Positions 10,974 to 23,004 of a stretch of 64,000 bases of DNA are shown here, in pieces (position 1 is the stretch's first letter; each line of letters starts with the position of its first letter). Source of the stretch: Venturia oleaginea (taxonomy: Eukaryota; Ascomycota; Dothideomycetes; Venturiales; Venturiaceae); the NCBI GenBank assembly GCA_013176395.1, contig JABMLP010000002.1:1426001-1490000 (forward strand), in the 5' to 3' direction. Made by a program: the position numbers and the translations under genes. The notes under the pieces are model-generated. The model saw only the letters and a list, made by a program, of their open reading frames with translations. It ran no database searches and was not told where the DNA came from.

Positions 10974-12602
10974 TCAACCCTCGTATCCAAAAATCATCTC
11001 CACACCTGCCGCCTCCATATCCGCCAGAAGCTGTCGAGCCGAGGATTTGCTGAAGCAAGGTGGATCCTGTGTTCAACCATCGGGACCACCATCCCATCCT
11101 AGGGCGATAGTCTTGAGATTGGGAAAGCCGGAATCGTGTTGGGATACCAGAGAGCCGATATTCTCGGGGATATCGTGACCATTTCTGCAACCGGTTAACC
11201 TGATGTGCTGGATTGACTGTGGGAGGATGTCTGCTAGATCGTAGTGTAGAAGGAAACGTTCAGCTCCTATGATCTCTTTTAATTCTTCGTCGAATGAAGA
11301 GGTAATGGCCCATGGCCCGGTGAGCCATCGTGCTTCTATGGTGATGCTTTTCAGGACTGAGAACTGAGTCAAAGAGCCTATGGGTCATTCTTTATCTAGG
11401 CAGACGAAACTGGGATCGCCGAAACTAGGCGGCGAGACTTTTAGATGTTGTAATGTGTCCATGACATGGAGCAGGGCGGGCTTGAGTCTGTGAGGCTCGA
11501 AATGATCGAATTCATCCTCCCAATGACTCTGATAGGTGAAGCTGATGAGGCTTGGGAAGCATCTCAGAAATCTTTGCAGGGCCGCGGGCCTCATCGCAGA
11601 GTTGTGTATTGACAAATGCTTGACGTGAGGGAAGCTTTCCCACTCGGTCCAGAACTTCGAAACTGTTTTCACGTGAACAGTCTGCACTGATGGAATCGAC
11701 AGATACGGTGCCATAGCTGAGGTCCTTTTCACCTGGGAGTCCCACTGCTGTTGATTCACTTTGGAGAGGTTTGACATTGAGAAATCGCTTTGTTCTAGAG
11801 CACCTGAATTAGTATGATGTGAAAGGTGGCGGGTCTCTGACATTATGTAGACATGCGTTACAAAAGAGTACGGCGCGATACATTCTGGCTATGTATGTGC
11901 AGCTGGAGACTTCATCCGGAAGATTATGCACTCACATTCGGCAGCCAGGGGCCTATCTTTGGTCTGAAGCTCGCGAGCTCGAGCGAAAAATCTTGTAAGG
12001 GTAGGATACACAAAAGTTGTGTCTCCATGTTTCCAGTCTCCATGTTTCCAGCCCCAAAAACCCATCTCTTTGACATTAGGACAGAGGCTGAGTACCAAAG
12101 TAGTGATTGCTTCCCGATCTCCTTTGCGTGCAGACGCAAGCCAGGCAGTGGCATCCTCGTCATCCTGGCTGATGTCTGACATCTTTCGCACGATCGAAGT
12201 CCACACGTTTTCCTCATTCAAAGGTGACATATCTATGCCTGGCCTCTCTTTGTCAAATGGGCTGGCACACCCATGATAGACTTCCACGAATCCCGCAAGC
12301 TCAGGCCTCTCGATCAATATTCTCAGGAAGCGCGACAGCGATGCGCTTCTTCGGGAAGAAATGCCTTCATATATCCGGACATCGTCTTCGACGAACGTAT
12401 GATACAGACTTGAGGTCGTGTTCGCATGAAGGCGTTTTGAGCACAAGGGGAGAGCATGGATAGAATCAATGAAAAAGACATACACACCGTCCTCGTCATC
12501 TGGATATGCCTCGTTAGGTAAGAACGAGGTGATGATGCTGAGCAACTTGTTGGACAAGTCATCGAGTAGTGGCCCTTTCCTGTTAGCAGCCACCGAGGCC
12601 AT
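10974..12602 (-). pseudogene. F-box-like/LRR-type protein gene with two in-frame TGA codons
   Basis: Minus-strand gene starting MASVAANRKGPLLDDLSNKL with an F-box-like segment (LDDLSNKLLSIITSFLPNE). It is followed by leucine-rich repeat-like text (VKHLSIHNSAMRPAALQRF, LQHLKVSPPSF, LKSITIEARWLTGPW). Exon 1 is 11936-12602 and exon 2 starts at 11803; the 132-nt intron has GTGAGT and TTCAG borders. Translation stops at a TGA at 11385-11387 (361 aa). The same frame then continues with coherent LRR-like sequence to a second TGA at 11073-11075, and again to ARQLLADMEAAGVEMIFGYEG and a final stop at 10974. Such proteins usually act in SCF ubiquitin ligases as substrate receptors. I read this as a full-length gene broken by nonsense changes. 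A shortened functional protein remains possible. A 15-bp tandem duplication lies in exon 1. Confidence 0.7.
12022..12051. repeat. 15-bp perfect tandem duplication inside the F-box-like pseudogene
   Basis: TCTCCATGTTTCCAG occurs twice, at 12022-12036 and 12037-12051. On the coding strand it duplicates five residues around WKHGD and keeps the frame. It looks like a recent replication slip. Confidence 0.9.
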
Positions 12603-12813
12603 GGTAAATGTTGAGGCGATGGCATTGAGGTGCTGCTAGTGATTGTGGGATTTTCTGGAACTTTGTCATTATCACGTGTTAGGTACCTCTTTCTCAAGCT
12701 CTCCATCACTCTCATTGCAAGTATTCTATTCAATTAAAGCACCACGGAAGCTTGAGCCTTCTAAACGTATCATCTGGGCTTAGCGGAGCACGATGGTAGC
12801 CATATGGATGATA

Positions 12814-12840
12814 CAGTACTAGGGCAAAAGTTTCCGTACA
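12814..12840 (+). repeat. Left terminal inverted repeat of the Tc1/mariner element
   Basis: Begins CAGTACTAGGGC directly after the TA target site and ends GTTTCCGTACA. It matches the reverse complement of the right end at about 21 of 27 positions. Confidence 0.9.
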
Positions 12841-12903
12841 ATTAAGCGAAAACGCGAAATCTACACCTCTCATTTTTTAACACATTACCTTTGCACTACC
12901 ATT

Positions 12904-13998
12904 ATGCCACCTCAACGAAAGCCATTGACTCCTATAAACCCGCAGAGGCTTCCTGATCATCGTCTTACTCCATATCAACGCGGCAAAATTGATGCGCAGC
13001 GTGAAGCCGGGCTCAGTTTAGGCGCAATTGCGGCGCTACAAAAACTACCGCGTTCCACCATCCAATACAGCCTTGAAAAGGCCCCATTACGCCAGAACGG
13101 CGAATCCCTACCTTCCAGCGGCCGGCCACGCTCGTATACAGACCGAGATGAACGATCTCTGTTACGCATTATACGTACGCAGCCTAAGTTAACGTACGAG
13201 GGGGTCAAAAGACAGGCTTGCATCGATTTTTCGAAGGATACCATCAGGAGGATATTGAAAGAGTACGGAATCGCAAATTGGAGGTCTGCAAGGCGCCCTT
13301 TCCTCACACAGGTACATGCTGACGCCAGGAAGCTCTGGGCAGAGCAGCACATCTCGTGGAAAGCTGAAGATTGGGCGAAGATTATATGGTCTGACGAGTG
13401 CTCAGTTGAGCGAGGGACCGGCAAGGCAAGAACATGGTGTTTTCGCACACCAGGACAAAAATGGGAGACCTCAATGATTGATACCTATAAGAAGGGTAAA
13501 GGAGTGTCTATCATGATTTGGGCATGCTTCTCTGGCCAAGTAGGGCGCTCTGAATTGTACATTCTTAAGCGTGACCTAGAGAGCAAGCGTCAAGGCTACT
13601 CTACGAACTCGTATATCAAGTTACTCGACGAAATGCTACCTACAGTTTACGAACCGGGCCTTAAATTTATGCAGGATAACGCGCCTATCCACAAAGCCAA
13701 AAAGACTATAGTCTGGTTTAAGGAAAACCTCATTCCACTACAAGATGCGCCGCCCTACAGTCCTGATATGAACCCGATTGAAAACCTCTGGCGGAGGCTC
13801 AAGGAATTGGTCTATAAAGTGGAACCTATGATTGAATACGTTACTGGCGGTGTAGACAATATACGAGAGGTTCTAGGAGAAGCACTTATTAAGGCCCGGC
13901 GGCTTATTGAACAACATTATTTTGATGCTGTACTTGAGTCAATGCCAAGGAGGGTTGAGGCATTACTGGCGGCAGATGGTTGGCACAGAAAATACTAA
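12904..13998 (+). CDS. Tc1/mariner transposase (DD34E)
   Basis: Cut-and-paste transposase of 364 aa, the usual size for the superfamily, in one exon. The N-terminus holds two helix-turn-helix segments (LTPYQRGKIDAQREAGLSL, then TYEGVKRQACIDFSKDTIRR) that should bind the inverted repeats. The catalytic triad is visible: D in IIWSDECSVERG (about residue 163), D in FMQDNAPIHK (about 258) and E in PDMNPIENLW (about 293). Exactly 34 residues separate the second D and the E, which is the Tc1-type DD34E signature. The frame is intact with no stops or shifts, so the enzyme could be active. No host-gene fusion is visible. Confidence 0.96.
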   Translation: MPPQRKPLTPINPQRLPDHRLTPYQRGKIDAQREAGLSLGAIAALQKLPRSTIQYSLEKAPLRQNGESLPSSGRPRSYTDRDERSLLRIIRTQPKLTYEGVKRQACIDFSKDTIRRILKEYGIANWRSARRPFLTQVHADARKLWAEQHISWKAEDWAKIIWSDECSVERGTGKARTWCFRTPGQKWETSMIDTYKKGKGVSIMIWACFSGQVGRSELYILKRDLESKRQGYSTNSYIKLLDEMLPTVYEPGLKFMQDNAPIHKAKKTIVWFKENLIPLQDAPPYSPDMNPIENLWRRLKELVYKVEPMIEYVTGGVDNIREVLGEALIKARRLIEQHYFDAVLESMPRRVEALLAADGWHRKY

Positions 13999-14129
13999 AT
14001 AGCTCACTGAATGGCTCATTTTGTAGCCCTGGTATTACTGTACATTGTACGAGAATATGAGCGAAAATGATCACGTTGAAAGCGCGATAATGTAATTACA
14101 AGAATCACCATTTTTTGAGCGATCTCGGC

Positions 14130-14156
14130 TGTACGGAAACTTGTGCGACCCTACTG
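14130..14156 (-). repeat. Right terminal inverted repeat of the Tc1/mariner element
   Basis: Read inward on the minus strand it is CAGTAGGGTCGCAC followed by AAGTTTCCGTACA, mirroring the left end. It is followed by the TA duplication. Confidence 0.9.
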
Positions 14157-14514
14157 TACATCCACAACAAATCTATCCATTCTACAACATATTCCGAGAA
14201 AACGCCCCCATTGTGAAGTGATTCCCAAACACCACCGCTATGCTGAGAAAGGCAGACAACAAGCACCATCGAGTCAATACCACCACCTATTCCGTCCGTT
14301 CAGTCAACGCGGATAAAAATGTCCTCGCAGAGAGGATAAGACGAACTGTTCATACACCGCCGCAAACCGCCATTGAACCACGTTTTTTACGCCGTCTTGA
14401 AATCACGAAGCCGCTTCCCTTATTCTAGCTGTACCAGCATCACCCACACTCATACATATCTAGAAACGTGCTCTTATAACAAACACAAGAGCTCAAAGTA
14501 ACATGAAACCAGGC
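14157..14514. other. Short intergenic stretch
   Basis: About 360 bp between the transposon and the Cch1 stop codon, probably holding the Cch1 3' UTR. A 62-codon open frame at 14240 has no recognisable product. Confidence 0.5.
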
Positions 14515-17500
14515 TCAACTCGAAAATCTGGGAACACCACCGCTCCCACGACCTTCGGGATCAGGGTCCGACCTTCTTGTGCTGAAGGATTTTCGTATAC
14601 TCTCACCCCAAACGCTGTCTTCCAGAACTTCAAGAACATCTCTCGCAGATACATTGCTGTTTGCTCTCGACCTCGCCGCACCAGACCCTTCGGCCGGCTC
14701 CACCCCGAGAGGGCTGGATGGTCTGCTCCTAGAACTTGGACTCATTGCCGCGGCAAACTGCCAGTTTTCGCTGGTGTCTGATCCAGTCCGCTCGTGACTT
14801 TTTCGCGCATGTAGTATCGTAAGAGGCGGAGCACGCGGACGTATCGGTGACGGATCAGGGGTGTGTTGTATACTGTTAGTACTTGACCTTGAAAGCAGAC
14901 CGGCTGAGGAGAGTGTCGGTCCACCGAAATCGCCCCCGGGTGGTGGCGTGACTGCACCCATTCGAGGCGAAGACACTGCTGTTGATGGCGCAGACGAATG
15001 AGGTCCTAGACCGAAGCCGGGACCATCATATGGTGATACGCCGATGTCATCGTGCGCAGCTTCATCATCGACGAAGATTTCGGGCACAGTGAATTGTGGT
15101 ACCATAGTCATTCGGCCTGCATCTTTGCCTGCCAAGTGATTCTTGAATTGACGAGACCAATAAACAGTGTCAAAGAACCCGATAACGACGTTTCTTCGCA
15201 CTGCTTCTTCGACTCGCTGAAGGCGAGCTCGACGACGGAGGAACTCGTGCAAGCGCAGGCTTCGGTTGTCGTTGATAACCTTATAATGCGCAAGGATCAT
15301 GAGCAGAGAAGTGAACGATATTCCTCTATCATGATCGCTGGAAACCAATACCTCCTCATAGAACTTGTTCATCCGATTGCGTCTTCGTTGGATTTCCTTG
15401 ATGGGAAGCTCAGCCAATCTAGCATTGAGCTTTTTGATATCGATCTCTCGCGGCTCAGATTGGCCTTCCACGGGCAAAGAGGACTGTCTACGAGCTACGC
15501 TACAGTCTTCGATGAGAGAAGCAACGCTGAAATCACCATCATAGATGCGCATTTCGAAGACGCCAGAGAGTTCCTGGATAACGTAAGCGTCATACGAGAG
15601 TCGTACTTATTGTCCGAACTTACGCCTAGCAATCTTGGGAAGGCCTCTTTCGATATGTAACCAGTGCCCTGAGGGTCAAATTCTGCCCACGCTTGCTTGA
15701 ACCTGCGAATCTCTTCTCGTGATATCACCGACAAGCCGCTGCTACGTTGATACACGTAACTGAAGCTCTCATAGATGAGCGAGACAAAAAGATTGACAAA
15801 GATGTACATGCTGAGGATGTTCCAAGCGATAAACAAGAATCGGGCCCAATTAGGGCTGCCGCAATCTCCCTCACTGAATTGGTCGCCCATAACACAGTAT
15901 GGAGGCCGCATCTCTGCAAAGTCTTCCATGACTTGGTTCCAGCCCTCGCCGACACTAGTACGGAACAGAAGTATGAGTGCTTTTGGTACTGTGCGGAAAT
16001 TGGCGTTGGTATTTTCGTTTGTGTTGAATTTGGTGAGGCCAAACGTTTGCGTCAACGCGATGGCAAATGTAAGGAACAGAACGAACCACGTAGCCAGTAG
16101 GTTCAAAATTAAGGGCAGAGAAGCTGCTGCTGTTTTGAACAACTGGTCTAGCTGATTGTTGCGTGGAATGAGGAGAAGAGATATGGAGACGAGCACAAAC
16201 TTATGCGTGCGCCCAATGAACCAATTGTCGGGGCTGGCAATTACAAGAACGGAGGTGATGACGGCGAGCGAAACGGCGACGGTGGCGTAAAGGTCCCAAG
16301 AACTTCGTCTGAACCTGGTCCAGGTCAGACCGATCATGCGAATTGCAAGATTGGAAGCGTAGATGAGCGAGAAGATGAAGAATATGACGTCTGCTGTGTC
16401 AGTAAAGTCGTATTAGTAAGAGGAAACGAACATACCTCTGCCGCGATCCCACCATTTCTTTGTAGGATAAAATTCAACGCAGAGGAGGATAAGATGAATG
16501 ACTAAAATGACAGTCACAAAACGTTGCCATTTGCCTGTCTTGCGAACCGCTCGCCTATAGCACCATTCCTTCCAATTTTCGCGCTTCTCATTTGCAAGCG
16601 GACGTTTCGAGGGCGATATCTGTCGCAAGAGCTTACGCAATTCTAGCCATGAGCGTTGATCCGTTGTCAAGTAAGCAACTCCGGTTTGTTCTGTGTAGTT
16701 TCTCATGAAGACCGAGACGAACAAGGTCAGCACAAATACAGCGCCGAGCAAATTGAAGATCACGAAAAAGACAGCGTTGAAGTACGAGTTGAACGGTTGT
16801 GGCTGTTGTCCAACTCCAACAATCGAAATAGCTCTCCACATGACATCGATCCAGCCCTCTTGTGAGACAATTTGGAACAGAATGAACAAGGAGGAACCAA
16901 AGTCGTCAAACGAATAGTAGGTATTGGCAACCACTCGAGGAGCCAGAACGTTCCAGTTGGTGGGACTGCTGTTGTACTCGCCGACGCAATCTCGAAGATT
17001 TGATATGGAAGCGGTGTAGTTCGAGTTCCAGGTTGGATTCGTATCGTTGCAAGATTGCATTTTGCCAACGAAGAGGTTCAGCCCATATACTGCAAAAGGG
17101 ATGAGCAAAGCGATGGCGACAAAAGCAGCCTGATTCTTGTTAGTCACATTGCAATTCGAAATACCAAACACTCTACTTACAGACAGAACTTTCAATCCGC
17201 CACGAACAATCACCGAGTGAAAGTTGTTTCGTGCGCTATCGCTGACATTCAACAGTCGCAGAGCCCTTAGCGCCTTAAAAGCGCCGACAGCTCTCGAGAC
17301 GGAGCCTTCGTTGTTCAATGATGTCAATACATTGATCCACAAAGTGATTAGCACAACACCATCAATGGCACCCCATGATCCTCGAAAGTAGGCATTTGGC
17401 GTGAAAAAGAGACCATCTGCGATCACCTTGATGAATGCCTCAACAGTGAAAAGGATTGCAAATCCCATGTCGGTGTACACGAACCAATTTTTTACAGAGA

Positions 17501-20500
17501 ACTTGTGGGCTCGGAAGTATACCTTTTGGTACAATGGGGTTGTAACACAAGCCAGGATAACCATGGCCACGATTGCGCAGTAGATGAAAGCAGAGAAGGC
17601 ATACCACACTGGGACTGATGGGGCCACACCCTCGATCCGATCACCGCCACGACCTGGCCCAACAATTCGTTGGCATATTCGCCGGATTCGACTGTCCGGG
17701 CGAAAGATGAACAGTGAGACGTTGTAGTTGGGGTGCTTGAGAAGATAGTCACGCTGTGCGCGTTTTCTGCGGTCGCGAGCTGACATGACTTCCTTTGCCA
17801 TCAATCGGGGATCTAGGTCCTCGTAGGCGCGGGAAAACTCGAGACGAGAGTAGAAGGGATTCGGTTCCCTGTGCCGAAAGCGGGACACGATGGATCCCCA
17901 CCAGGAAGTCATTATGCCGGAGTCGACAACTCTTGTGGTCGGGGCAGATCGCAAGCCAGTCCCTGATTCTGGGGGAGGACTCATGATTCCAGGCCCTTCC
18001 TCATCCTGATCCAGGAAATCCTTCACCACGGCGTCTTTGAGTAACATCTCAGTGGTTGCAGAGCCAAAATTGAGAGGGTCACGCTTTCGTCCGCTGATGA
18101 GACTGTATTTGAAAATGGTGGATAGTGACAGGTTGCCGGTGGAGTTCCCACCAAGCTCTTTCTGCTGGAGAAATGCCTTAACTTGTTGCAATCGCTTCTC
18201 GTCCTCAGAAATGTCGAAGTTCTCCTGGATGACAGCAATAAACATATTCAATACAATGAAGTTGGCTAGAATAAACCACAAGATGAAAAAGGCGGCCCCC
18301 ATCCATGCCGTGTTGTAGACGACGTCGTAGCTGGTAATATTGTACATTATCGTGGTCCAATTTTCGCTTGAGAAGATCTGATACATGCCTAGGAAGGAAT
18401 TCCACATACCATTGAAGGTGATGTTGATCGTATTGCCAGAGGAGTCATTGGGAGGCAGGGAGCCGCGAAACATCTGTGAGGCCAGAATCGCGGCCAGGAA
18501 AGTGAGCAGAAACACGAAAAGGATCAAATTCAAAAGACCAGTGAAGTTGCCCAGAACGGTCATGATGAGATTGCGTGTGATTGGGACGGCCAGGACCACA
18601 CGATAAGTCCGAAGAATTTGGAAAAGTGTCAACCAAGGATACACCTGCTCAGACTTTTTGATCGGCGGCAGTTGAATAACACTCGTGATGATGGCCAGAG
18701 CAAGATCCATGACGTTCTGTTTACTTTTGAAGAAGTGGCGCCAGTCTATCACGAATCGAAGAATGATTTCCAGCAAGAGAAGAAGAGTAACAATAGTCTC
18801 TGTGTTCTCGATGAAGTGCCTTCGATCAAGTCCCATCTCGGCGCTTCGCAAGCATTGAACTACCAGGTCGAAAGAGATCAGGACGATCCAAAACAACTTC
18901 GTCATCCTGAAGAACTTTTGCAAGGAACTCATCTTTGGTTTCGCGGCTTCTTGACGCTCCCTTTCAACTAGTGAGCCCGCATCACTATCTTGTCCTGTGA
19001 AAGCACTAGCCCTGCCTTCCTCTCGGATAACCGCGAAGGATGAAGTAATGACTGCGATGAGCAAATTGACAAGCCAGAAGAACATGATAATTATTCCGCA
19101 AGCAAAGAAGAGGGCGGCCGAAAGGTAGTCGCTATTGGTGAGGTAGTACATCAAATCCGAGAACGTATTCGAAGTCATGATGACGAAAACAAGCTCCAGA
19201 GACTGAAAGATGTTGTCAAAGCTCACAGTGCCGTTGTATGGGTTGGTTTGCTCCAAACATCGCGAGTTTTGGGGACAAATGAAACCTTTTGATGTCGTCG
19301 ATCCGTTCACCCACATCCCATCACTGTTTTGCAGCAGCCATGGGTGAGGTTGAAGGTTTTGATCCAGCCAGCCGCCGCAGAATTGCATATTGTTGGTATA
19401 GTTCGTTTGGCTGGTACTGTCTCCAGGATCGAACCAGACGCATTGACGACGCAGACTGGATTTAAAGCTTTGTAGACCAACAACCGCGAAAAGAAGCCAG
19501 AAAAAGCCTATCAAAAATGCAACGTTTGTGAGTAAGCCAGCGGCCTTTTTCAAGCTGCGCAGGATGATTGTTGTTCCGCTTGTCAAAAACAGCAATCTCA
19601 AGATCCGAAGACAACTCATCATGCGAAAAATGTACAGATGACGCGAACCCTCTAGATAGGAAAAGGCCAGAATGAAGCTAATCCAGTAGCCGGTGACAGC
19701 AAGGAAGTCCAGCCGATTGAAAGAGTGTCTCAAGTACGCCCTGTGAGCCAATCGCGCACGTTGGTGTGCTTTCGAGCTGCCCTTGACATCCAGCATAGCA
19801 GTCCCGCTCATATTAGTCGTGAAAGAACGGAGAATGCCTGGGTTGTTCGGGCCAAAAGTTGATTGAGAGGTATCTGTTTGCCCTGGTCTCGTTTGAGGAG
19901 TTCCTAACACGTTCCCAAATTTGTCTTTCACAGCCCTGACGAGTCCCACTTTCCGGTTGATTGTGCTGTACTCGATTGGATTGACGATGAGGCCCGAGAC
20001 GATGCTCCTGATGATAATCTCCACCGTGTATATGGTGAACAGAACGAGTAAAAACCAATCAATCCATGAGTGACCCCACGGCAGAGGCGTTGAGTTGTAT
20101 TCCACCCGCGTGTTGTTGGAGTCGACAGCAAGTACGATGGTTTGAATAACGATGAGGAGGAACACCAAAGGCTCTGTTACTGGGTGAACAAGAAGATCGC
20201 AGAGCTTCATACGTAGCTTGTTATCCGGTGCGAATATGCCCAGAGATTTACCTTTCAAAGGATTCGCATCTCGGGTCGTCGATGGACGTCGTCTTGGAAG
20301 CTCCATTTCCTCCAACGAAGGCGTTTTCTCGGGGCGCCGATGAAGCTCTTCATCTTGAGGACCATCCAGGCCTGTGGCACCTGCGGAAGACCTGTCAGAT
20401 GCCTCTGATCCCCTGGATGGCACGGAAGATTTTCGTTTGAGCGTTCGGTCGACTACATCTGCCTCGTTACTCAAATTGACAATACGAGTCGACATGTTCC

Positions 20501-21290
20501 GGACAATCGTTCCAGCTCTTTGCAACGTCGAACCTGCTGAACTCGGCGAAAGCGACCTTCGTATCGAGCCAGAAGTTCGCGTTCCATCACTCGAAGTCGT
20601 GCCTAGTTCCGCAATTGCCAGGTCATCACCCAATCTCGATCCCCGAGTGGGTGTCACACGCGTTGAGAATCTCACGCTTCGGGATCGACTGTTTCTTTCG
20701 TCTGACCGGCCGGTAGGTGTCGACGGCATGGGGACGCCTGCTATGGGCTGGAGGTATCGTGAGTCCGCTAATGGTGTGCGGTCGTTCGAAGAGGTCGAAG
20801 GAGTAAAGTAATCATCCCCTTCACCAGAGGTCTCGGCCAAATCTACCGTCCGCAGTGAGGGCGAGCTATCATTGTGACTCCAATTAGACATGCCAACTGG
20901 ACCAGCTGGAGGGCTGTCACCACCACCAAAACTCAGTCCAGCGAATCCTGAAGTTGCGGCTCCGAAAGCAGCTCCGTCAACCGGAGATGAGGGCGACGCA
21001 TCCTCTTCTTCATAGTTTCCTTGGTCTTCCTGGGGTATTGATAAATGGTCTCCAGTTGGCTGGCGCATTCCATCTCGATCTCTTCCTCCAATGAACGTGT
21101 ACGATGGTCCCGGAGCTCTTCCTGACCAATTTCCAGACAGCCGGTTCATGACCAAGTCACTGATAGCTCTTGCACGGGTTGGCCCGTCGCTGTCTTCGTC
21201 AGAGCCATTGCGTTGAGGTGGTGAAAGGTCCTGGAGCGGTATTTGCGGCGTAGAGCTGTTTCGACGGTGATTTGAATCACGGGAGTCCAT
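14515..21290 (-). CDS. cch1: Cch1-type voltage-gated calcium channel alpha subunit
   Basis: Pore subunit of the plasma-membrane high-affinity calcium uptake channel (partner Mid1), used in calcium starvation, stress and polarised growth. Exons read 17181-21290, 16436-17129, 15624-16393 and 14515-15573, joined by introns of 51, 42 and 50 nt with good GT..AG sites. The 51-nt intron at 17130-17180 is free of stops but interrupts the conserved LKVLS/AAFVAIALL segment. The product is about 2210 aa. Four six-helix repeats are evident. Pore segments read VIMTSNTFSDLMYY (I), IFSSENWTTIMYN (II), IVSQEGWIDVMW (III) and TSVGEGWNQVMEDF (IV), i.e. N/E/E/E at the selectivity position. An EF-hand-like stretch (FDPQGTGYISKEAF) follows repeat IV. 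Both tails are long and Ser/Pro-rich. Confidence 0.95.
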
Positions 21291-23004
21291 TGATTACAGA
21301 CCAGCTGTGGGCGTTCCTGTATCTCGTTCCTCCCTTCATCTGGCCGCGGCGCATTCAGATCTCATGTAAACCTGGATTAGAATCGAGGGGACGCGGAGGA
21401 CAGTATGAAGCCCTTGGCGGGGCAGAACTGATGTGTTCGGAGAATTGTACTGTACAGACGAGGGACAAAGTGAGGTGCCTCGGGAGATTCTGGTCTAGTT
21501 ATTGGATATATCGGCGGAGTGTTGTTGTTATTCTGCAGAATCTCCCTCCTTCGCCGCGTCTTTCTGTAAGCTGTGCAGTGCAGGGATTCACGGCTGAAAC
21601 TTGGGATGAAAGGGAAAGGCCTGTGCTCATAGATTTCAGCTTACATGACCATTCTCCGAGGGGCTGTGATTCGTTTTTGGCCTGGTTTATTTTGTACGGA
21701 GTAGCTCGATACTAGTCGATTTACTACGTAGTACTATTATGGAAGGCCGTTCCAATTGTTCTTAGGCACGCAATCTCACAGCCTTGCAAGTGCCTTGCAT
21801 AGTATTTATAATCTTGGGAGTATACAGGCAACCTGTTCTCCCCACCCACAGATGGTCAAGTCTGTACTATATATCGACATCGACGTCCCTTTCGGCCATA
21901 TTGAATCTTTTCTTGGGAGTTCCGTCGTATGCTCCGCCACCACCGCCGACCAATGCAATGTGGATCTCCCGCTCCCTTTCCCTTGCAGCAGACCACGAAT
22001 CTGCACTGCCACTTCAGCCGTATCCGCACCCCACCAACAAAACACGGCTTCCATGACAATAAGGGGCGAGAGGATAGATGAATTGAGATATTTGAGAATC
22101 GCTCTTGCGATAGTCATCTTGAAGCCTTCATCGCCAGGAATTCAGCGACATCCATCTGAAATCGAAGGACTTGAAAACCAGTTGCAAGCCAGGATTGTTC
22201 CTAGAAGGTAACATTATCTCTACCGGCTTGAGATTTCTCTGACTTTGCCCACGCACTTCCTACGACGTGACAACAGGAAGGAACCTTGTGATCCACTACA
22301 GGGAGATGTCGTCCATAAAGCCGCAATCAATACCTTGGAGTGGTCAAATTCCTAGTTCGCGAGACTTGCCGTTTGAAGGTGAGACCGTAACAAGATACGA
22401 TGCTTGTCTGGAAAGAAATTTTAAGGGAGGAATCTCCCCAATCTTCTCCCTGCTGTCTGGTCATTGCGGAGGCGGGCCAAATTCCCAGGCGAGTTTGGCA
22501 GTAGTCTGTAGAGATACCATAATTAGAACATCGAAGAGCTGGGTGCGCGAATAAAAATGTCTAAATCCGCCAATTGATATGCGACGATGATTAGTACGAA
22601 TATCAAAAAGGTAGAAGAGGCGAAGAACATCGGCAATCCAAAACTCAAATATGCAAGGACTAATCGTGCAGAAATACGGGATCAGCATTCATCTCCAACA
22701 TATCGAAACTACAAAATATCCAACAAACACATTCAAATACATACCAATGCAAAAGCCTTCGCGGGTATTATGATTCAGCCTCGCGCCCCATCCCTACTCA
22801 CTCCATCTACCATCATCTTCCTCCCCACCACCTCATGGAAAATGGGAAATAAATAGAAAATAACGCAAACGTCAAGAACCCACCAGTCCAACTCCAGCTT
22901 CCCCATTTCCTCCACCTCCGTTCTCACTTCGCTGCCTTCCCTTCCTCTTCGCTCTTTACCCCAATGCCTAATGCCTAATGCCCAATATCCCCCCACCCCC
23001 ACAT
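21291..23004. other. Intergenic region upstream of Cch1
   Basis: About 1.7 kb between the Cch1 start and the stop of the PIR-like gene. It should contain the Cch1 promoter and the PIR-gene 3' UTR. Open frames of up to 150 codons occur in several phases but none has a recognisable product or consistent coding composition. Confidence 0.5.

Larger units (their letters stand above)
12814..14156 (+). mobile_element. Complete Tc1/mariner-family DNA transposon
   Basis: A 1343-bp element flanked by TA on both sides (12812-12813 and 14157-14158), the standard Tc1/mariner target duplication. It has 27-bp imperfect terminal inverted repeats at 12814-12840 and 14130-14156 that share the blocks CAGTA and AAGTTTCCGTACA. 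It contains one uninterrupted transposase gene. The ends, the target duplication and the intact ORF are all directly visible. The element lies 211 bp upstream of the start codon of the broken F-box-like gene. Confidence 0.95.

Noticed and set aside
11853..12463. Plus-strand frames of 79-108 codons across the F-box-like gene
   Set aside because: Antisense shadows of a clearly coding minus-strand frame with an intron.
14240..14428. 62-codon frame beside the transposon
   Set aside because: No recognisable product, outside the element's inverted repeats, and in the expected Cch1 3' UTR.
21756..22211. 151-codon frame upstream of Cch1
   Set aside because: Competing frames of similar length exist on both strands, composition is arbitrary, and it sits in the promoter region.
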